Of a stretch of 64,000 bases of DNA, positions 7,683 through 16,703 are shown piece after piece (within the stretch, counting starts at the first letter, position 1; each line of letters starts with the position of its first letter). The stretch lies in contig NZ_CP007174.1 of assembly GCF_000730285.1 (NCBI RefSeq), positions 2,604,001-2,668,000 on the forward strand. The letters are read 5' to 3'. This stretch comes from Candidatus Nitrososphaera evergladensis SR1 (GTDB lineage: Archaea > Thermoproteota > Nitrososphaeria > Nitrososphaerales > Nitrososphaeraceae). The position numbers and the translations under genes are program-made. The notes under the pieces are model-generated. The model did not search any database. It saw only the letters and a program-made list of their open reading frames with translations, and was not told the origin of the DNA.

Positions 7683-8807
7683 TCACTTTTCGTCATTGTC
7701 AAGCGCCCGGTCAAGCTCCTTTAGGAGCGACTTTTGCCTGTCCGACAATTTGGTGGGCACCTTGACGTTCAGCTTTATCACCATGTCGCCCTTGCCTGAT
7801 GCGCCATAGCGCGGGAGTCCCTTGCCTTTCAGCCGCAAGAGCCCTTCAGGCTGCGTCCCCTGCGGGATTTTCAGTTTTTCCGTGCCGTCAAGCGTCGGGA
7901 CCCGCATCTCGGTGCCAAGCGCAAGGTCGGTGTACTTGACGTCCAGCCTGTAAAGCAGGTGGCCGTCTTCCAGGCGCTCAAACTGCTGGTGCGGCTTGAT
8001 GTGCAGGTGTACGACAAAGTCGCCGGGTATTCCCGACTCGGACATTTCACCCTCGCCTCTTAGCTGCATTGCCATGCCGTCTTCGACGCCCGGCGGTATC
8101 TCTATCTTTAGTTTCTTCATCTTTTGCATCTTGCCAGAGCCCTTGCACACGCTGCACGGGCGTTCGATTATCTGGCCCCTGCCCTGGCACGTCCTGCACG
8201 GCTCGACGGTCACGGAGGTGAAAAACCGGTTCTGGCCGTACACTCGCTGCACCTGTCCACGGCCGTCGCAGACTGTGCACCTGCGCGCCTTTGTACCGGG
8301 CGCCGCGCCAGAGCCTCCGCACTCGCTGCACCTGTCAAGCCTTGGAACCTCTACCTCTTCTTTTTTGCCCCGGAGAACGTCTTCGAGCGAAAGCTCCATG
8401 TCGTAGACAAGGTCGCGCCCCTTGCGCCTGCCGCCAAATCCAAACATGTCTGCTGCACCGCCTCCAAAGCCAAAGCCCCCGCCACGGCCAAAGAACTGCT
8501 CAAAAATGTCCCGAAAGCCTCCAAAGCCTCCCATGTCGCGGAATATCTCTTCGAAATTGGCCTCAGAACCGCGGAACACCTCTTCTGCCCCCACGTGGCC
8601 GTACGTGTCATAGCGCTTGCGTTTTTCATCGTCAGAAAGGACAGCATAGGCTTCAGAGATCTCCTTGAACCTTTCTTCTGCGCCGGAATCCTTGTTGCGG
8701 TCAGGATGGTACTGCAGCGCAAGCTTGCGGTAGGCGCTCTTGATGTCTTCCTTGCTTGCTGTCTTTTGGATGCCAAGGACCTCGTAATAGTCCCTTTTCT
8801 TGCTCAT
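7683..8807 (-). CDS. dnaJ: Chaperone DnaJ (Hsp40)
   Basis: 374 residues, full length. The J domain (about 4-70) contains the HPD motif in [11 protein letters not shown] Gly/Phe-rich linker follows ([19 protein letters not shown]). The zinc domain has four CxxCxGxG repeats ([32 protein letters not shown]). The C-terminal substrate domain starts at about residue 215. DnaJ delivers unfolded proteins to DnaK and stimulates its ATPase. The gene follows dnaK by 37 bases in one operon. In archaea this chaperone set is regarded as acquired from bacteria. Confidence 0.97.
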   Translation of the reverse strand: MSKKRDYYEVLGIQKTASKEDIKSAYRKLALQYHPDRNKDSGAEERFKEISEAYAVLSDDEKRKRYDTYGHVGAEEVFRGSEANFEEIFRDMGGFGGFRDIFEQFFGRGGGFGFGGGAADMFGFGGRRKGRDLVYDMELSLEDVLRGKKEEVEVPRLDRCSECGGSGAAPGTKARRCTVCDGRGQVQRVYGQNRFFTSVTVEPCRTCQGRGQIIERPCSVCKGSGKMQKMKKLKIEIPPGVEDGMAMQLRGEGEMSESGIPGDFVVHLHIKPHQQFERLEDGHLLYRLDVKYTDLALGTEMRVPTLDGTEKLKIPQGTQPEGLLRLKGKGLPRYGASGKGDMVIKLNVKVPTKLSDRQKSLLKELDRALDNDEK

Positions 8808-8844
8808 GCAGGGTCACCGGGACGACGCTCAGATCGTACAATCA

Positions 8845-10707
8845 TTATGGTTGCGCGCCTGCCGCACCACCACCACCACTACTGCCTGCCTGTTGCTGTT
8901 GCGGGCCGGAAGGACCTGTCGACGTGGTCTGCTGTTGTTGTTGTTGGGCGCCGGCGCTCCGGTATGCCTCGGCGCTCACGTCGGCAAGGATGTTCTTTAG
9001 CTCCTGCACCTTGGCCTTGATGTCCTCAAACTTGTTGCTTGAAATTGCGTCACGCAGCTCCTGCGCGGCCTTGTTGACGCGCTCGGCCTGCTCTGGCCTT
9101 ATCTTGTCCTTGAGGTCCTGCTTGACCAGCTTTTCTGCCGCATAGACAAGGTTGTCGGCCTCGTTTCTCGCCTCGGCCTCGTCCTTTTTCTTCCTGTCCG
9201 CCTCGGCAAACTGCTCCGAATCACGCTTTAGCTTCTCAATGTCGTCCTTTGAGAGCTTGTTGTTGGCGGTGATGGTGATTTTTGCTTCCTTTTGCGTTGC
9301 AATGTCCCTTGCGGCCACGTTGAGGATGCCGTTTGCGTCAATGTCAAATGTCACCTCAATCTGGGGAACTCCCCTTGGCGCCGGCGGTATGCCAGAAAGG
9401 TTGAACATGCCAAGCGAGACGCAGTCAGACGCCATCGGGCGCTCGCCCTGCACGACGTGGATTGTCACCGCGGTCTGGTAGTCTGCCGCCGTCGTGAACA
9501 CCTTGCTCTTTTTGGTGGGTATGGTGGTGTTGCGCTCTATCAGGGGCTCCTTCAGCCCGCCAAGCACCTCTACTCCAAGGGTCAGGGGCGTGACGTCTAC
9601 CAGCAGTATGTCTGTAGAGACATCGCCGGCGATGATTGCGCCCTGCACCGCAGCGCCCATTGCCACTGCCTCCATCGGGTCGATGCCGCGCTCCGGCTCC
9701 TTGCCCATCACGCTTGCGACAAACTCCCTCACCATCGGCATCCTGGTCGGCCCGCCGATGAGGATTATCTTGTCGACTTCCTGCGGAGTCATCTTGGCGT
9801 CTTGGAGCGCCTGGAGCATGGGATGCCTGCAGCGCTCGACTATTGGCCTCATGAGCTCTTCCAGCTTTGCCCTGGTCAGCTGCAGGACGAGGTTCTTTGG
9901 CCCTGCCTGCGGGTCGTAGGCAAGAAACGGCAGGTTGATTTCCGTGGTGACGACGTTTGAGAGCTCTATCTTGGCCTTTTCTGCAGCCTCGCGCACCCTC
10001 ATCATGGCGGCCTTGTCGTTTCTGACGTCGATGCCGGATTGCTTGCGGAACTCTTGTACCACAAACTCGACGAGCGTGTTGTCCATGTCCGTCCCGCCAA
10101 GCTGCGTGTCGCCGGACGTGCTCTTGACCTGGAACACGCCTCCGCCCATCTCCATTATCGTGACGTCGAGTGTCCCGCCGCCAAGGTCAAAGACCATGAT
10201 CTTCAGGTCCTTGTGGGCCTTGTCAAGGCCGTACGCAAGCGACGCGGCTGTCGGCTCGTTGATTATCCTGACTACCTGCAGGCCGGCGATCTCGCCTGCG
10301 TCCTTGGTCGCCTGGCGCTGGTTGTCGTTGAAATACGCAGGAACCGTGATGACTGCGCGGTCGACCGTCTCGCCAAGGAAAGCCTCGGCGTCGCGCTTTA
10401 TCTTTTGCAGTATGAACGACGACACCTGCTGCGGCGTGTACTCCTTGCCCCAGACGCGGAACCTAAAGTCGGTGCCCATCTTGCGCTTTGCCGCAATCAC
10501 GGTTCCTTCAGGGTTTGAGATCATCTGGCGCCTCGCCGGCTCGCCCACGATGAGCTGCCCTTCCTTTGTAAACGCCACTACGGACGGAAACGCTTTTCCT
10601 CCAACAGACGTGCCCTCTGCAGCCTGGATGATGGTGGGCTTGCCACCTATCATTGCAGCTGCCGCAGAGTTGCTGGTTCCAAGATCGATACCTATGATTT
10701 TTCCCAA
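8845..10707 (-). CDS. dnaK: Chaperone DnaK (Hsp70)
   Basis: 620 residues. The nucleotide-binding domain opens with [16 protein letters not shown] and contains [17 protein letters not shown] and [14 protein letters not shown]. The substrate-binding domain begins near [14 protein letters not shown], followed by an alpha lid and a low-complexity Q/G/S tail ([14 protein letters not shown]). The enzyme is an ATP-driven foldase in the cytoplasm working with DnaJ and GrpE. It starts 3 bases after the grpE stop, so the two are surely co-transcribed. The N-terminal region has no large internal insertion, as in Gram-positive and archaeal forms. Confidence 0.98.
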   Translation of the reverse strand: MGKIIGIDLGTSNSAAAAMIGGKPTIIQAAEGTSVGGKAFPSVVAFTKEGQLIVGEPARRQMISNPEGTVIAAKRKMGTDFRFRVWGKEYTPQQVSSFILQKIKRDAEAFLGETVDRAVITVPAYFNDNQRQATKDAGEIAGLQVVRIINEPTAASLAYGLDKAHKDLKIMVFDLGGGTLDVTIMEMGGGVFQVKSTSGDTQLGGTDMDNTLVEFVVQEFRKQSGIDVRNDKAAMMRVREAAEKAKIELSNVVTTEINLPFLAYDPQAGPKNLVLQLTRAKLEELMRPIVERCRHPMLQALQDAKMTPQEVDKIILIGGPTRMPMVREFVASVMGKEPERGIDPMEAVAMGAAVQGAIIAGDVSTDILLVDVTPLTLGVEVLGGLKEPLIERNTTIPTKKSKVFTTAADYQTAVTIHVVQGERPMASDCVSLGMFNLSGIPPAPRGVPQIEVTFDIDANGILNVAARDIATQKEAKITITANNKLSKDDIEKLKRDSEQFAEADRKKKDEAEARNEADNLVYAAEKLVKQDLKDKIRPEQAERVNKAAQELRDAISSNKFEDIKAKVQELKNILADVSAEAYRSAGAQQQQQQTTSTGPSGPQQQQAGSSGGGGAAGAQP

Positions 10708-10710
10708 TTT

Positions 10711-11322
10711 TTATTCCTCTCCTGCGCCACCGTTATTGGCAACATCGCTATTTTTAACTATCTTTCTTGCGATTTCCACCATGCTTGGGCGGAGAACCTT
10801 GCCGTTTAGCATGTAGCCGCGCCTAATCTCGGCCGTGACGGTGTTCTCTTTTGCGTCTTCCCGCGGCGAGAACGCTATCGCGTCGTGCACGCTTGGGTCA
10901 AACGGCGTCCCTACTGCCTCAATAGGCATCACGCCCTCCGACGAGAGGAGCGAGTCGATGTTCTTGAGGATGCCCTCAAGGCCCTCGATGACTGCCGGCT
11001 CGCTCTTTTTCTGCCTTGCGCTCTCGACTGCGCGCTGGTAGTCGTCTCGGATGTTGAGGAACTTTAGCAGCAGTTCCGCCTTTATCGTCTCGACCCTTGA
11101 GGCGGCGTGCTTTTCCATCTGCTTGCGATAGTTGTCAAAGTCGGCCATGAGGTACTTTAGCTTGTTGAGGTAGCCCTCTGCCGCCTCTTTTGCCGCCGCC
11201 AGCTCTTTTCTCAGTTTTTCAATCTCGTCTATTTGCTGCTGCATTTCTTCTTCTTCCGCCTCCTCCCTCTCTTTACCAGCGTTAACTTTTTCTTCTGCCG
11301 CTGCTTCTTCTTCCGCTACCAT
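10711..11322 (-). CDS. grpE: Nucleotide exchange factor GrpE
   Basis: 203 residues. The N-terminal half is a long charged helix (many Glu/Lys, predicted coiled coil), then YLMADFDNYRKQMEKHAA, and the C-terminal beta domain has the GrpE signature region (GVMPIEAVGTPFDPSVHDAI; GYMLNGKVLRPSMVEI). GrpE releases ADP from DnaK. It is the first gene of the grpE-dnaK-dnaJ-hsp20 cluster and is divergent from the thioredoxin gene, with about 95 bases between the preferred starts. Confidence 0.95.
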   Translation of the reverse strand: MVAEEEAAAEEKVNAGKEREEAEEEEMQQQIDEIEKLRKELAAAKEAAEGYLNKLKYLMADFDNYRKQMEKHAASRVETIKAELLLKFLNIRDDYQRAVESARQKKSEPAVIEGLEGILKNIDSLLSSEGVMPIEAVGTPFDPSVHDAIAFSPREDAKENTVTAEIRRGYMLNGKVLRPSMVEIARKIVKNSDVANNGGAGEE

Positions 11323-11416
11323 ATGGTGCCGCTGTCACCGGCCATTACCGGCGCTGTTGAATAATAATTGTTTTCCGCCCAAAAGAATAATAGCGCAATT
11401 TGAGAATGAAGGTGGC

Positions 11417-11863
11417 GTGTCAGCAGCAGGCGGCGACGACGAACTTGAGGCGATAAAGCAGAAAAAGATGGCAGAGCTGCAAAAGGCAGCAGCCGAGAGG
11501 CAGGCGCTGTCCTCCATAACCCAGCCTGTCCACCTCAGCGACTCTAACTTTGCAGGCGAGACGGCAAGATACCCCCTCATGCTCGTGGACTTTTGGGCGC
11601 CATGGTGCGGGCCCTGCAGGATGGTAGCCCCGGTCATCGACCAATTGGCAAAAGAGTACGCCGGCAGGGTCGTGTTTGGCAAGGTAAACGTCGACGAGAA
11701 CCCCATAATCTCAAACACGTTTGGGATTGCAAGCATACCGACGATGATGGTGTTCAAAGCCGGCAAGGTAGTCGACGTGATGATAGGCGCCATGCCAAAG
11801 GGGCAGCTAGAGATAAAGTTAAAGCAGCACCTTGGCAACAGCGGCTCGACAATATACGGTTAG
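11417..11863 (+). CDS. Thioredoxin-fold protein with N-terminal helix
   Basis: The thioredoxin domain has VDFWAPWCGPCRM with the redox pair Cys-Gly-Pro-Cys, and the cis-proline loop GIASIPTMMVFKAG. It is preceded by a charged helical extension (DELEAIKQKKMAELQKAAA). The product reduces disulphides in the cytoplasm. The frame is open from TTG 11357, but the first 20 codons look non-coding; I prefer GTG 11417, about 30 bases after an AAGAATAATA box, giving 148 residues. It is divergent from grpE, which fits a shared stress response. Confidence 0.88.
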   Translation: MSAAGGDDELEAIKQKKMAELQKAAAERQALSSITQPVHLSDSNFAGETARYPLMLVDFWAPWCGPCRMVAPVIDQLAKEYAGRVVFGKVNVDENPIISNTFGIASIPTMMVFKAGKVVDVMIGAMPKGQLEIKLKQHLGNSGSTIYG

Positions 11864-11910
11864 AAAAAGAAAAGTAGAAGAAAAAGGAAAAAGAGGACGT
11901 CCGCACTTTT

Positions 11911-12126
11911 TTAGTTTATTCCCAAGTGCGGGAAGGATGCAACGCTTACGCCCAGTTCGCCCTGGATCTTGCGGATCTTGCCTGCGTATTCCCTCATGCG
12001 GCTCGCATCGCCCTGTACCTTGGCGATCCTGTAGCCCTTCCAGGCCTTCCTCAGTGCGCCCCAGCTCTGTCCGGTCGTAAAGTTGCTTCTTGCTGCTTCG
12101 TTGTGAAGCGACATTATGGCTGTCAT
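11911..12126 (-). CDS. Small basic protein, unknown
   Basis: 71 residues: an N-terminal MTAIMSLHNEAARS stretch, then SWGALRKAWKGYRIAKVQGD, a helical and basic segment, and a hydrophobic C-terminal end. There is no domain I recognise, but codon use looks genuine and the frame is closed by a clear stop. It converges with the thioredoxin gene. It may be a nucleic-acid or ribosome-associated small protein; that is only a guess from charge. Confidence 0.6.
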   Translation of the reverse strand: MTAIMSLHNEAARSNFTTGQSWGALRKAWKGYRIAKVQGDASRMREYAGKIRKIQGELGVSVASFPHLGIN

Positions 12127-12345
12127 GATGAGATAATTCCTAGTTGATACTTAGAACCAATAGTCAACTTTTGACGATTATCAGGTAAACAAGGTTGACA
12201 TGATAGTAGCGATTGAGGCGCTTTTTTGGAAATTTTAGTTAATGAGAGCGTCTACCTCATATATTTTGCAAGGTTTTCAGGCGCCTCAACAACGCTGCGC
12301 AGCCAACATTTTAATCATCCAGGCCCGTGCATTATTGAGAAAGTA

Positions 12346-12864
12346 GTGGGCATACTAAGGAAAAGGGAAGAGGACAAGGAAGAAAAACAAAAGGCAGTCG
12401 AACGCTTTTACGCGCTCCTCAAGGCGCTCATGGACGAATTGTTTGAGCACGCGCAAAAGAGCAAGCATATCAAGATGCCCAAGAATGTTTCATTTGGCCT
12501 CATCTACGACCAGCGCGACAACATCCTTTTCACGGGCTCGGACAGCAAGACAGGCAAAAAGATGTACCTGTACAATGTGCGCATAATCGGCAAGATGTTT
12601 GAGGAAAAGCGCGATCAGATGCTTGCCGACCAGACGACGCAGACACTGTTCAGCTGGATTGCAGACGTCTGCTCGATATACATCAGCCCGTTTGTCTACG
12701 ATTATGTGGTGAACGTGCAGCACCGCGGCGAGGGCACGGCTGAGCGCACCACCAGGCAAATAGTGCGCACCTTTTTAGACAAGCTGACAAGCGAGCCGGA
12801 GTTAAAGTACGTGCTTGACACGATACGCGACGATAACCCGCAGGAAAAAGCTGATCAAAAATAG
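12346..12864 (+). CDS. Conserved-looking cytoplasmic protein, unknown
   Basis: From GTG 12346 the product is 172 residues. The frame is open back to TTG 12226, but an ACATTTTAAT box at about 12305-12315 sits 30 bases before the GTG, fitting a nearly leaderless start there. The protein begins with a very charged helix (RKREEDKEEKQKAVERFYALL), then a mixed alpha/beta part (FGLIYDQRDNILFTGSDSKTGKKMYLYNVR) and C-terminal helices. No motif is recognised. Confidence 0.75.
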   Translation: MGILRKREEDKEEKQKAVERFYALLKALMDELFEHAQKSKHIKMPKNVSFGLIYDQRDNILFTGSDSKTGKKMYLYNVRIIGKMFEEKRDQMLADQTTQTLFSWIADVCSIYISPFVYDYVVNVQHRGEGTAERTTRQIVRTFLDKLTSEPELKYVLDTIRDDNPQEKADQK

Positions 12865-12933
12865 CTGACGAATGCGCCAAGCATGGTTGGCGCCTGCACA
12901 GATAATCGATGTCCGCTTTTTATGTTTGCACAT

Positions 12934-13176
12934 ATGGAAGGAGAAAAACTGCGCTGCAACATCTGCAACGAAATCGTAGAGATGGCCGAAGTTGGTCAGC
13001 ACGTCACTGGCAGGAACCACGCAGTCAAGAAAAAGGTCGCCGAGTTTCACGAGATGAACGCGCAGGTCGGCAACAACAGCAGTAGAAGAAACTATGACGG
13101 CGATGACACGTCGGTAGTCAACGCATGGATAAGGGGCCTGTACGTCCGCGACTATTTGTCATTAGGGACTACTTAG
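12934..13176 (+). CDS. Small C2H2-type zinc-finger protein
   Basis: The ATG at 12934 is preferred over 12883 because a CTTTTTATG box lies about 18-20 bases before it. The 80-residue product has Cys8-x2-Cys11 and His23-x5-His29 (LRCNICNEIVEM...GQHVTGRNH), a finger of the kind found in U1-C/matrin-type nucleic-acid binders. The rest is polar. Its stop overlaps the convergent aIF2-beta stop by 4 bases. A role in RNA metabolism would fit the neighbour but is inference. Confidence 0.75.
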   Translation: MEGEKLRCNICNEIVEMAEVGQHVTGRNHAVKKKVAEFHEMNAQVGNNSSRRNYDGDDTSVVNAWIRGLYVRDYLSLGTT

Positions 13177-13604
13177 GCATAGTTGCCCTTGATCGACGAC
13201 TTTGCACCGCACGCCTCGCAGATCAAAAAGCCAAGCTTTTTGTTCTTTTCTGTACGCGTATCCGGACTGCCGCACACGGGGCACAGCACATAGTCCTTGA
13301 CATAGCGGTCAATGAGCGCCGCAAACGATGAGGGAGACTTGCGGCCGAGAAAGTGGACGCGGTCGCCCTGTATATAGCCGGCAGAAGCAAGCTCTTTGTT
13401 AAGATAGAGCAATAGTTTTTCAGGGTCGCGCCTGAGCGCCTTTGGGAACTCCATAAAGTTGCGGAATATCGTGTTCTTGCCGACCCAGATTATCTGAGGT
13501 TGCGGGATCTCTAGCCTAGAAGTTGCCTTTCTGGCACCGGTTCCCAGCTTGTCCTGCAGGCGCTTTAGCAGCGCTTCATAGTCGGCAGCCTTTTGGACGC
13601 TCAC
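13173..13604 (-). CDS. Translation initiation factor aIF2, beta subunit
   Basis: 143 residues, the usual archaeal length. An N-terminal helix (DYEALLKRLQDKL) is followed by the alpha-beta core with VGKNTIFRNFMEFPKALRR, YLNKELASAGYIQGDRVHFLGR and the C-terminal zinc ribbon CPVCGSPDTRTE...CEACGAKS. With the alpha and gamma subunits it brings Met-tRNAi to the small ribosomal subunit. It stands alone between convergent and same-strand neighbours. Confidence 0.95.
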   Translation of the reverse strand: MSVQKAADYEALLKRLQDKLGTGARKATSRLEIPQPQIIWVGKNTIFRNFMEFPKALRRDPEKLLLYLNKELASAGYIQGDRVHFLGRKSPSSFAALIDRYVKDYVLCPVCGSPDTRTEKNKKLGFLICEACGAKSSIKGNYA

Positions 13605-13788
13605 ACGGGAATGGTCGCATTTCTGTTTAATTAATGTATGTTGCTCTGCTGTGTTTGCAACAGAAAAGAAGTGAGGGAAAGAGGGAAGGGGAGGGGCGTG
13701 CTTCCAGTGGAAGCCGCCGAATAGGGGTTGGTTCTTTTAGGCAGGTCTTGCCACCGTATATGCAACTGGAACAGGCATTATCTGGACA

Positions 13789-15228
13789 TCAGCGCGTTCC
13801 CCACTCGTTCTTGCGCAGGCTCCAGATCGCAGGAAAGATTATCCACGATATCACGAACGCGGTTATCATGTTCATCAGGGGCTTGTAGAACCACGTCTTT
13901 GATGTCCTGTCGCGGAACTTGTAGTCGGCCCCGTGCCCGAGGCTTGTCAGGAGCGACCCTATGAAGAATATCACGGGCACCCAGTAGTTGTTCAGGAACA
14001 CCGGCTCCCACACGAACGCCAGCAAGAGGATCAGCGGGTTTGTGAACATCAGCATGAATTCCACGTAAAAGAGCAGGAAGGACATTATGGGGTTTCGCCG
14101 CCAGAAAAAGCCGCTGACAAAAAAGCTCACCCTGAGCGTCCCCTTCTTCCAGCGCTTTTGCTGGCGCAAGAACACTTTAAAGTTCTCAGGCACGTCGGTG
14201 TACACTATGGCCGACGGGGCGTACACGGCCTTCCAGTCTACAAGCGCCTGACCGGTGAGGCCGCGGTCTTCTGCGTCGTCGTAGCGCGACATCCACTGCA
14301 TCACCTTTTTTGTGCCCGGCGTCATCAGGGGCTTGGCCTTGGGCGGGGTAATAACGTACGTGGTCAGCTCCCTGTCCTCGCTGTCCTTCAGGCGGGCGTT
14401 GATCCAGTACGGGATATAGTCTGCGATGGCCTCGCGCCTGTAAGCGGCAAGGCAGCCGGAGAGGCACATGACGGAGCCAAAGTAGCTTTCGGCGCACTTG
14501 CGGATGTTGAACGAGTAATCATACCACACGTCCTGACACCGGGTGAGGATGTTCTTGTCCGCATTCCACACCTTGGCAAATCCCACTACGCCTCCTACGC
14601 GCTCATCAGCCTTGAACGCCTTCATAAGCTCCATGACGGCATGTTCTTCTACGACGCTGTCAGAATCGATGAGCACGAGATACCTGCCGCGCGAGTTGTA
14701 AAAAGCGCTGGCAACTGCCTTGCGCTTGCCCTCGTTCTTTTTGTGTATGACCTTCAGGGTAGGATATTTTTTGACCAGCCCGTCAAGGATCTCTGCTGTG
14801 CCGTCCTTGCTGCCGTCGTTGACCGCAATGACTTCTATGTTGCGGTACGTCGAGCGATAGATGGCGTCGATGACAAGCTCTATCATGCCCTTCTGGTTGT
14901 ACACCGGGACTATCACTGAAACAAGATCGTTGCCGGGTGTGCCGGTGGCTGGCGACTTGAACAGCAGCCACCCTATTATGAGGTAGGCAAGCGAGTGCGC
15001 CGGGACAATGATGCCGGCAGTCACGAACGGGTCCTGCAGGGTAATCCCCAGCTGTATTGTGAATGATATGAGGATCAGGGTGGCCACTATGGTGATGATC
15101 CTGACGGCCCAGGCTTTTTTGCTGACCTGGATCCTTCCGCTGCTGTTTACGCGCTGCTGGCACTTTTGCGACAGCGTCTTGGCAAGGGCATCGCCTTGAG
15201 CGGCGTCCATCATGCCGATGCTCTCCAT
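13789..15228 (-). CDS. Membrane glycosyltransferase, GT2 (copy 1)
   Basis: 479 residues with two N-terminal transmembrane helices (about 46-100), a GT-A domain and three or more C-terminal helices. Catalytic signatures include VNDGSKDGTAEIL, LIDSDSVVEEH (the DxD site), the acceptor-site region EDRGLTG, and QQKRWKKGTLR (the QxxRW motif of processive synthases). This is the plan of hyaluronan, cellulose and poly-GlcNAc synthases, which polymerise and export a chain at once. The paralogue at 16704-18152 matches closely throughout. The gene lies downstream of a nucleotide-sugar dehydrogenase, as HasA and HasB do for hyaluronan. The sugar specificity is unknown. Confidence 0.92.
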   Translation of the reverse strand: MESIGMMDAAQGDALAKTLSQKCQQRVNSSGRIQVSKKAWAVRIITIVATLILISFTIQLGITLQDPFVTAGIIVPAHSLAYLIIGWLLFKSPATGTPGNDLVSVIVPVYNQKGMIELVIDAIYRSTYRNIEVIAVNDGSKDGTAEILDGLVKKYPTLKVIHKKNEGKRKAVASAFYNSRGRYLVLIDSDSVVEEHAVMELMKAFKADERVGGVVGFAKVWNADKNILTRCQDVWYDYSFNIRKCAESYFGSVMCLSGCLAAYRREAIADYIPYWINARLKDSEDRELTTYVITPPKAKPLMTPGTKKVMQWMSRYDDAEDRGLTGQALVDWKAVYAPSAIVYTDVPENFKVFLRQQKRWKKGTLRVSFFVSGFFWRRNPIMSFLLFYVEFMLMFTNPLILLLAFVWEPVFLNNYWVPVIFFIGSLLTSLGHGADYKFRDRTSKTWFYKPLMNMITAFVISWIIFPAIWSLRKNEWGTR

Positions 15229-15430
15229 TTGACCATGAGGGCAACAACAACAGCAACAACGCCCGCCAAGTCAGGCACACACGCAGGCTGCATTCTGTCT
15301 TGATCTGGCGTACTCGTATGAGCAGTGTCTGCGATCATTGCCGCAACACTATTCGTGGCGGCGGCAGTCATTGCAACCAAAGTTGCCTCTCCTAGGCAAG
15401 AAAACTTCACTGGACAACACAGCTCCTCTC

Positions 15431-16297
15431 TCAATGGAATTGCGCTATTGGCGGGAGCTTCTTTGACGGCACGTCAGCGATGTGCGCCCTGTACTCCTCG
15501 TCCACCTTCTTTGCCGCGTCTATGATGCTTGTAGCCAGGAGGTTCTTTGATAAGTTGAGGAACATCTGGCTGTCCTTTGGAAGGCAGTGGCCGCCGATGC
15601 CTTCACGGGGCTCCAGTACTTTGATGTTCCACTTTGTATTGATGGCTTCTCTCAGCTCTTGAAAATCTATTGCTGACCTATCGCAGAACATTTTCAGCTC
15701 TTCTGCAAAGGCTATCTCCATGAACCTGTACGAGTTTTCAACGATCTTGCACAGCTCGGCTACTTCTACTGACTCTACAGTATGAAGAGGGATGTCCAGC
15801 AGGTTTCCGTAAAAGTGCTTTGCAGCTTCTATGCAGCATTCCCCGCATCCGCCAATCACGCGCGTCTGGTTCACGCCATGGTCGTGCTTTTCAGGGCCAA
15901 AGTACCTGTGCGGCACATGTACGACATGAAGGCGGTGGCCGAGAATTTCTTTAATCTTCTCAGAGGTTCCCCTGGTTATGGTGCTATCAATGCCTACCAG
16001 CGCGCCCTGCTTGCCTTCGTACAAAAGCTGCCTTGCAATGTCAAACAATCCGTCAAGGTAAGGCTGGAACATGTCTTCCGGCCTGTGGGTGGATATGCAG
16101 ATAATGTAATAGTCATAGCCGGCAAAGCTTTGCGCTCTTTTCCTTATCACTTGATCATCAACAGCACGTTGAATTGCTTTTTCGCTGATGTCGTATCCAT
16201 CGACAGTCAGCCCCTTCATTGTCATGTACTCTGCGTTGCTGTAGCCTATCTGGCCAAGGCCTATGACCAAAACCTTATTGTTGCTATTGTTATTCAT
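15431..16297 (-). CDS. Nucleotide-sugar dehydrogenase, short form (copy 1)
   Basis: 288 residues. The N-terminal Rossmann fold reads VLVIGLGQIGYSNAEYM; the middle carries the UDP-glucose/GDP-mannose dehydrogenase helix and the catalytic GGHCLPKDS with the essential Cys. Canonical enzymes are about 430 residues; this one lacks the C-terminal UDP-binding domain, as does copy 2, so the short form is a family property, not a truncation. It should oxidise a sugar C6 alcohol to a uronic acid with NAD. It precedes GT2 copy 1 by 202 bases. Large parts are identical at DNA level to 18946-19848. Confidence 0.88.
   Translation of the reverse strand: MNNNSNNKVLVIGLGQIGYSNAEYMTMKGLTVDGYDISEKAIQRAVDDQVIRKRAQSFAGYDYYIICISTHRPEDMFQPYLDGLFDIARQLLYEGKQGALVGIDSTITRGTSEKIKEILGHRLHVVHVPHRYFGPEKHDHGVNQTRVIGGCGECCIEAAKHFYGNLLDIPLHTVESVEVAELCKIVENSYRFMEIAFAEELKMFCDRSAIDFQELREAINTKWNIKVLEPREGIGGHCLPKDSQMFLNLSKNLLATSIIDAAKKVDEEYRAHIADVPSKKLPPIAQFH
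15478..15637. repeat. 160-base identical patch shared by the two dehydrogenase genes
   Basis: Positions 15478-15637 appear identical, base for base, to 19005-19164, while flanking sequence differs at many codon third positions. This is a patch of gene conversion or very recent duplication inside older paralogues. Judged by eye. Confidence 0.8.
15956..16126. repeat. 171-base identical patch shared by the two dehydrogenase genes
   Basis: Positions 15956-16126 appear identical to 19483-19653, again with diverged sequence on both sides. It covers the GIDSTITRGTSEK and THRPEDMFQPYLDG coding region. Together with the other patch it gives a mosaic identity pattern. Confidence 0.8.
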
Positions 16298-16536
16298 CTT
16301 GACGAAAGCTACTCAAAATACTAAAAGCAATTATGCAATGACCTTACATTGGAATATAATAGAATAATACTCTGGTTTGGGAAATAATTACGGATTATTC
16401 CCTCGGCTGGGGACTATCTACCAAGGCATTGCCGCCGCCTGCCATTGTGTCATGCAACACATACACATACACAGGGCAGCTTTGCATAAAGCAAGATGCA
16501 ATGCTAGTGCATGAGGTTCACAGAAAGAATCGCGAA

Positions 16537-16701
16537 TCAGTCGGCTCCTCCATCATTAACATAGCTGTATACCGATTTCCACATCGTCTCCGCCTGCCCT
16601 ACTGACATCTCGTGGCCGTGGATCATGTGTCCCAGAAACTGCTCGCGGCCTTCAAGCAGTATGTCGCAATAGCGGCACTTTGTTGAGAGCAGGACCTGCA
16701 T
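16537..16701 (-). CDS. 54-residue C2H2 zinc-finger microprotein
   Basis: ATG 16701 to TGA 16537, starting 2 bases after the stop of GT2 copy 2, hence co-transcribed. The product holds Cys9-x2-Cys12 and His25 / His28 / His30 (KCRYCDILLEG...GHMIHGHEM), one compact finger, then a helix containing MWKSVYSYV. It has no membrane segment. The role is unknown; tight coupling to a polysaccharide synthase suggests a regulator or accessory factor. No equivalent follows GT2 copy 1. Confidence 0.65.
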   Translation of the reverse strand: MQVLLSTKCRYCDILLEGREQFLGHMIHGHEMSVGQAETMWKSVYSYVNDGGAD

Positions 16702-16703
16702 TG

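Noticed and set aside
8124-9020. Long plus-strand frames opposite dnaJ and dnaK
   Set aside because: Antisense shadows produced by GC-rich codon bias over strongly conserved genes.
15210-15434. 74-codon minus-strand frame between dehydrogenase copy 1 and GT2 copy 1
   Set aside because: It overlaps both neighbours, has a TTG start without ribosome site, and nothing similar stands in the second cassette.
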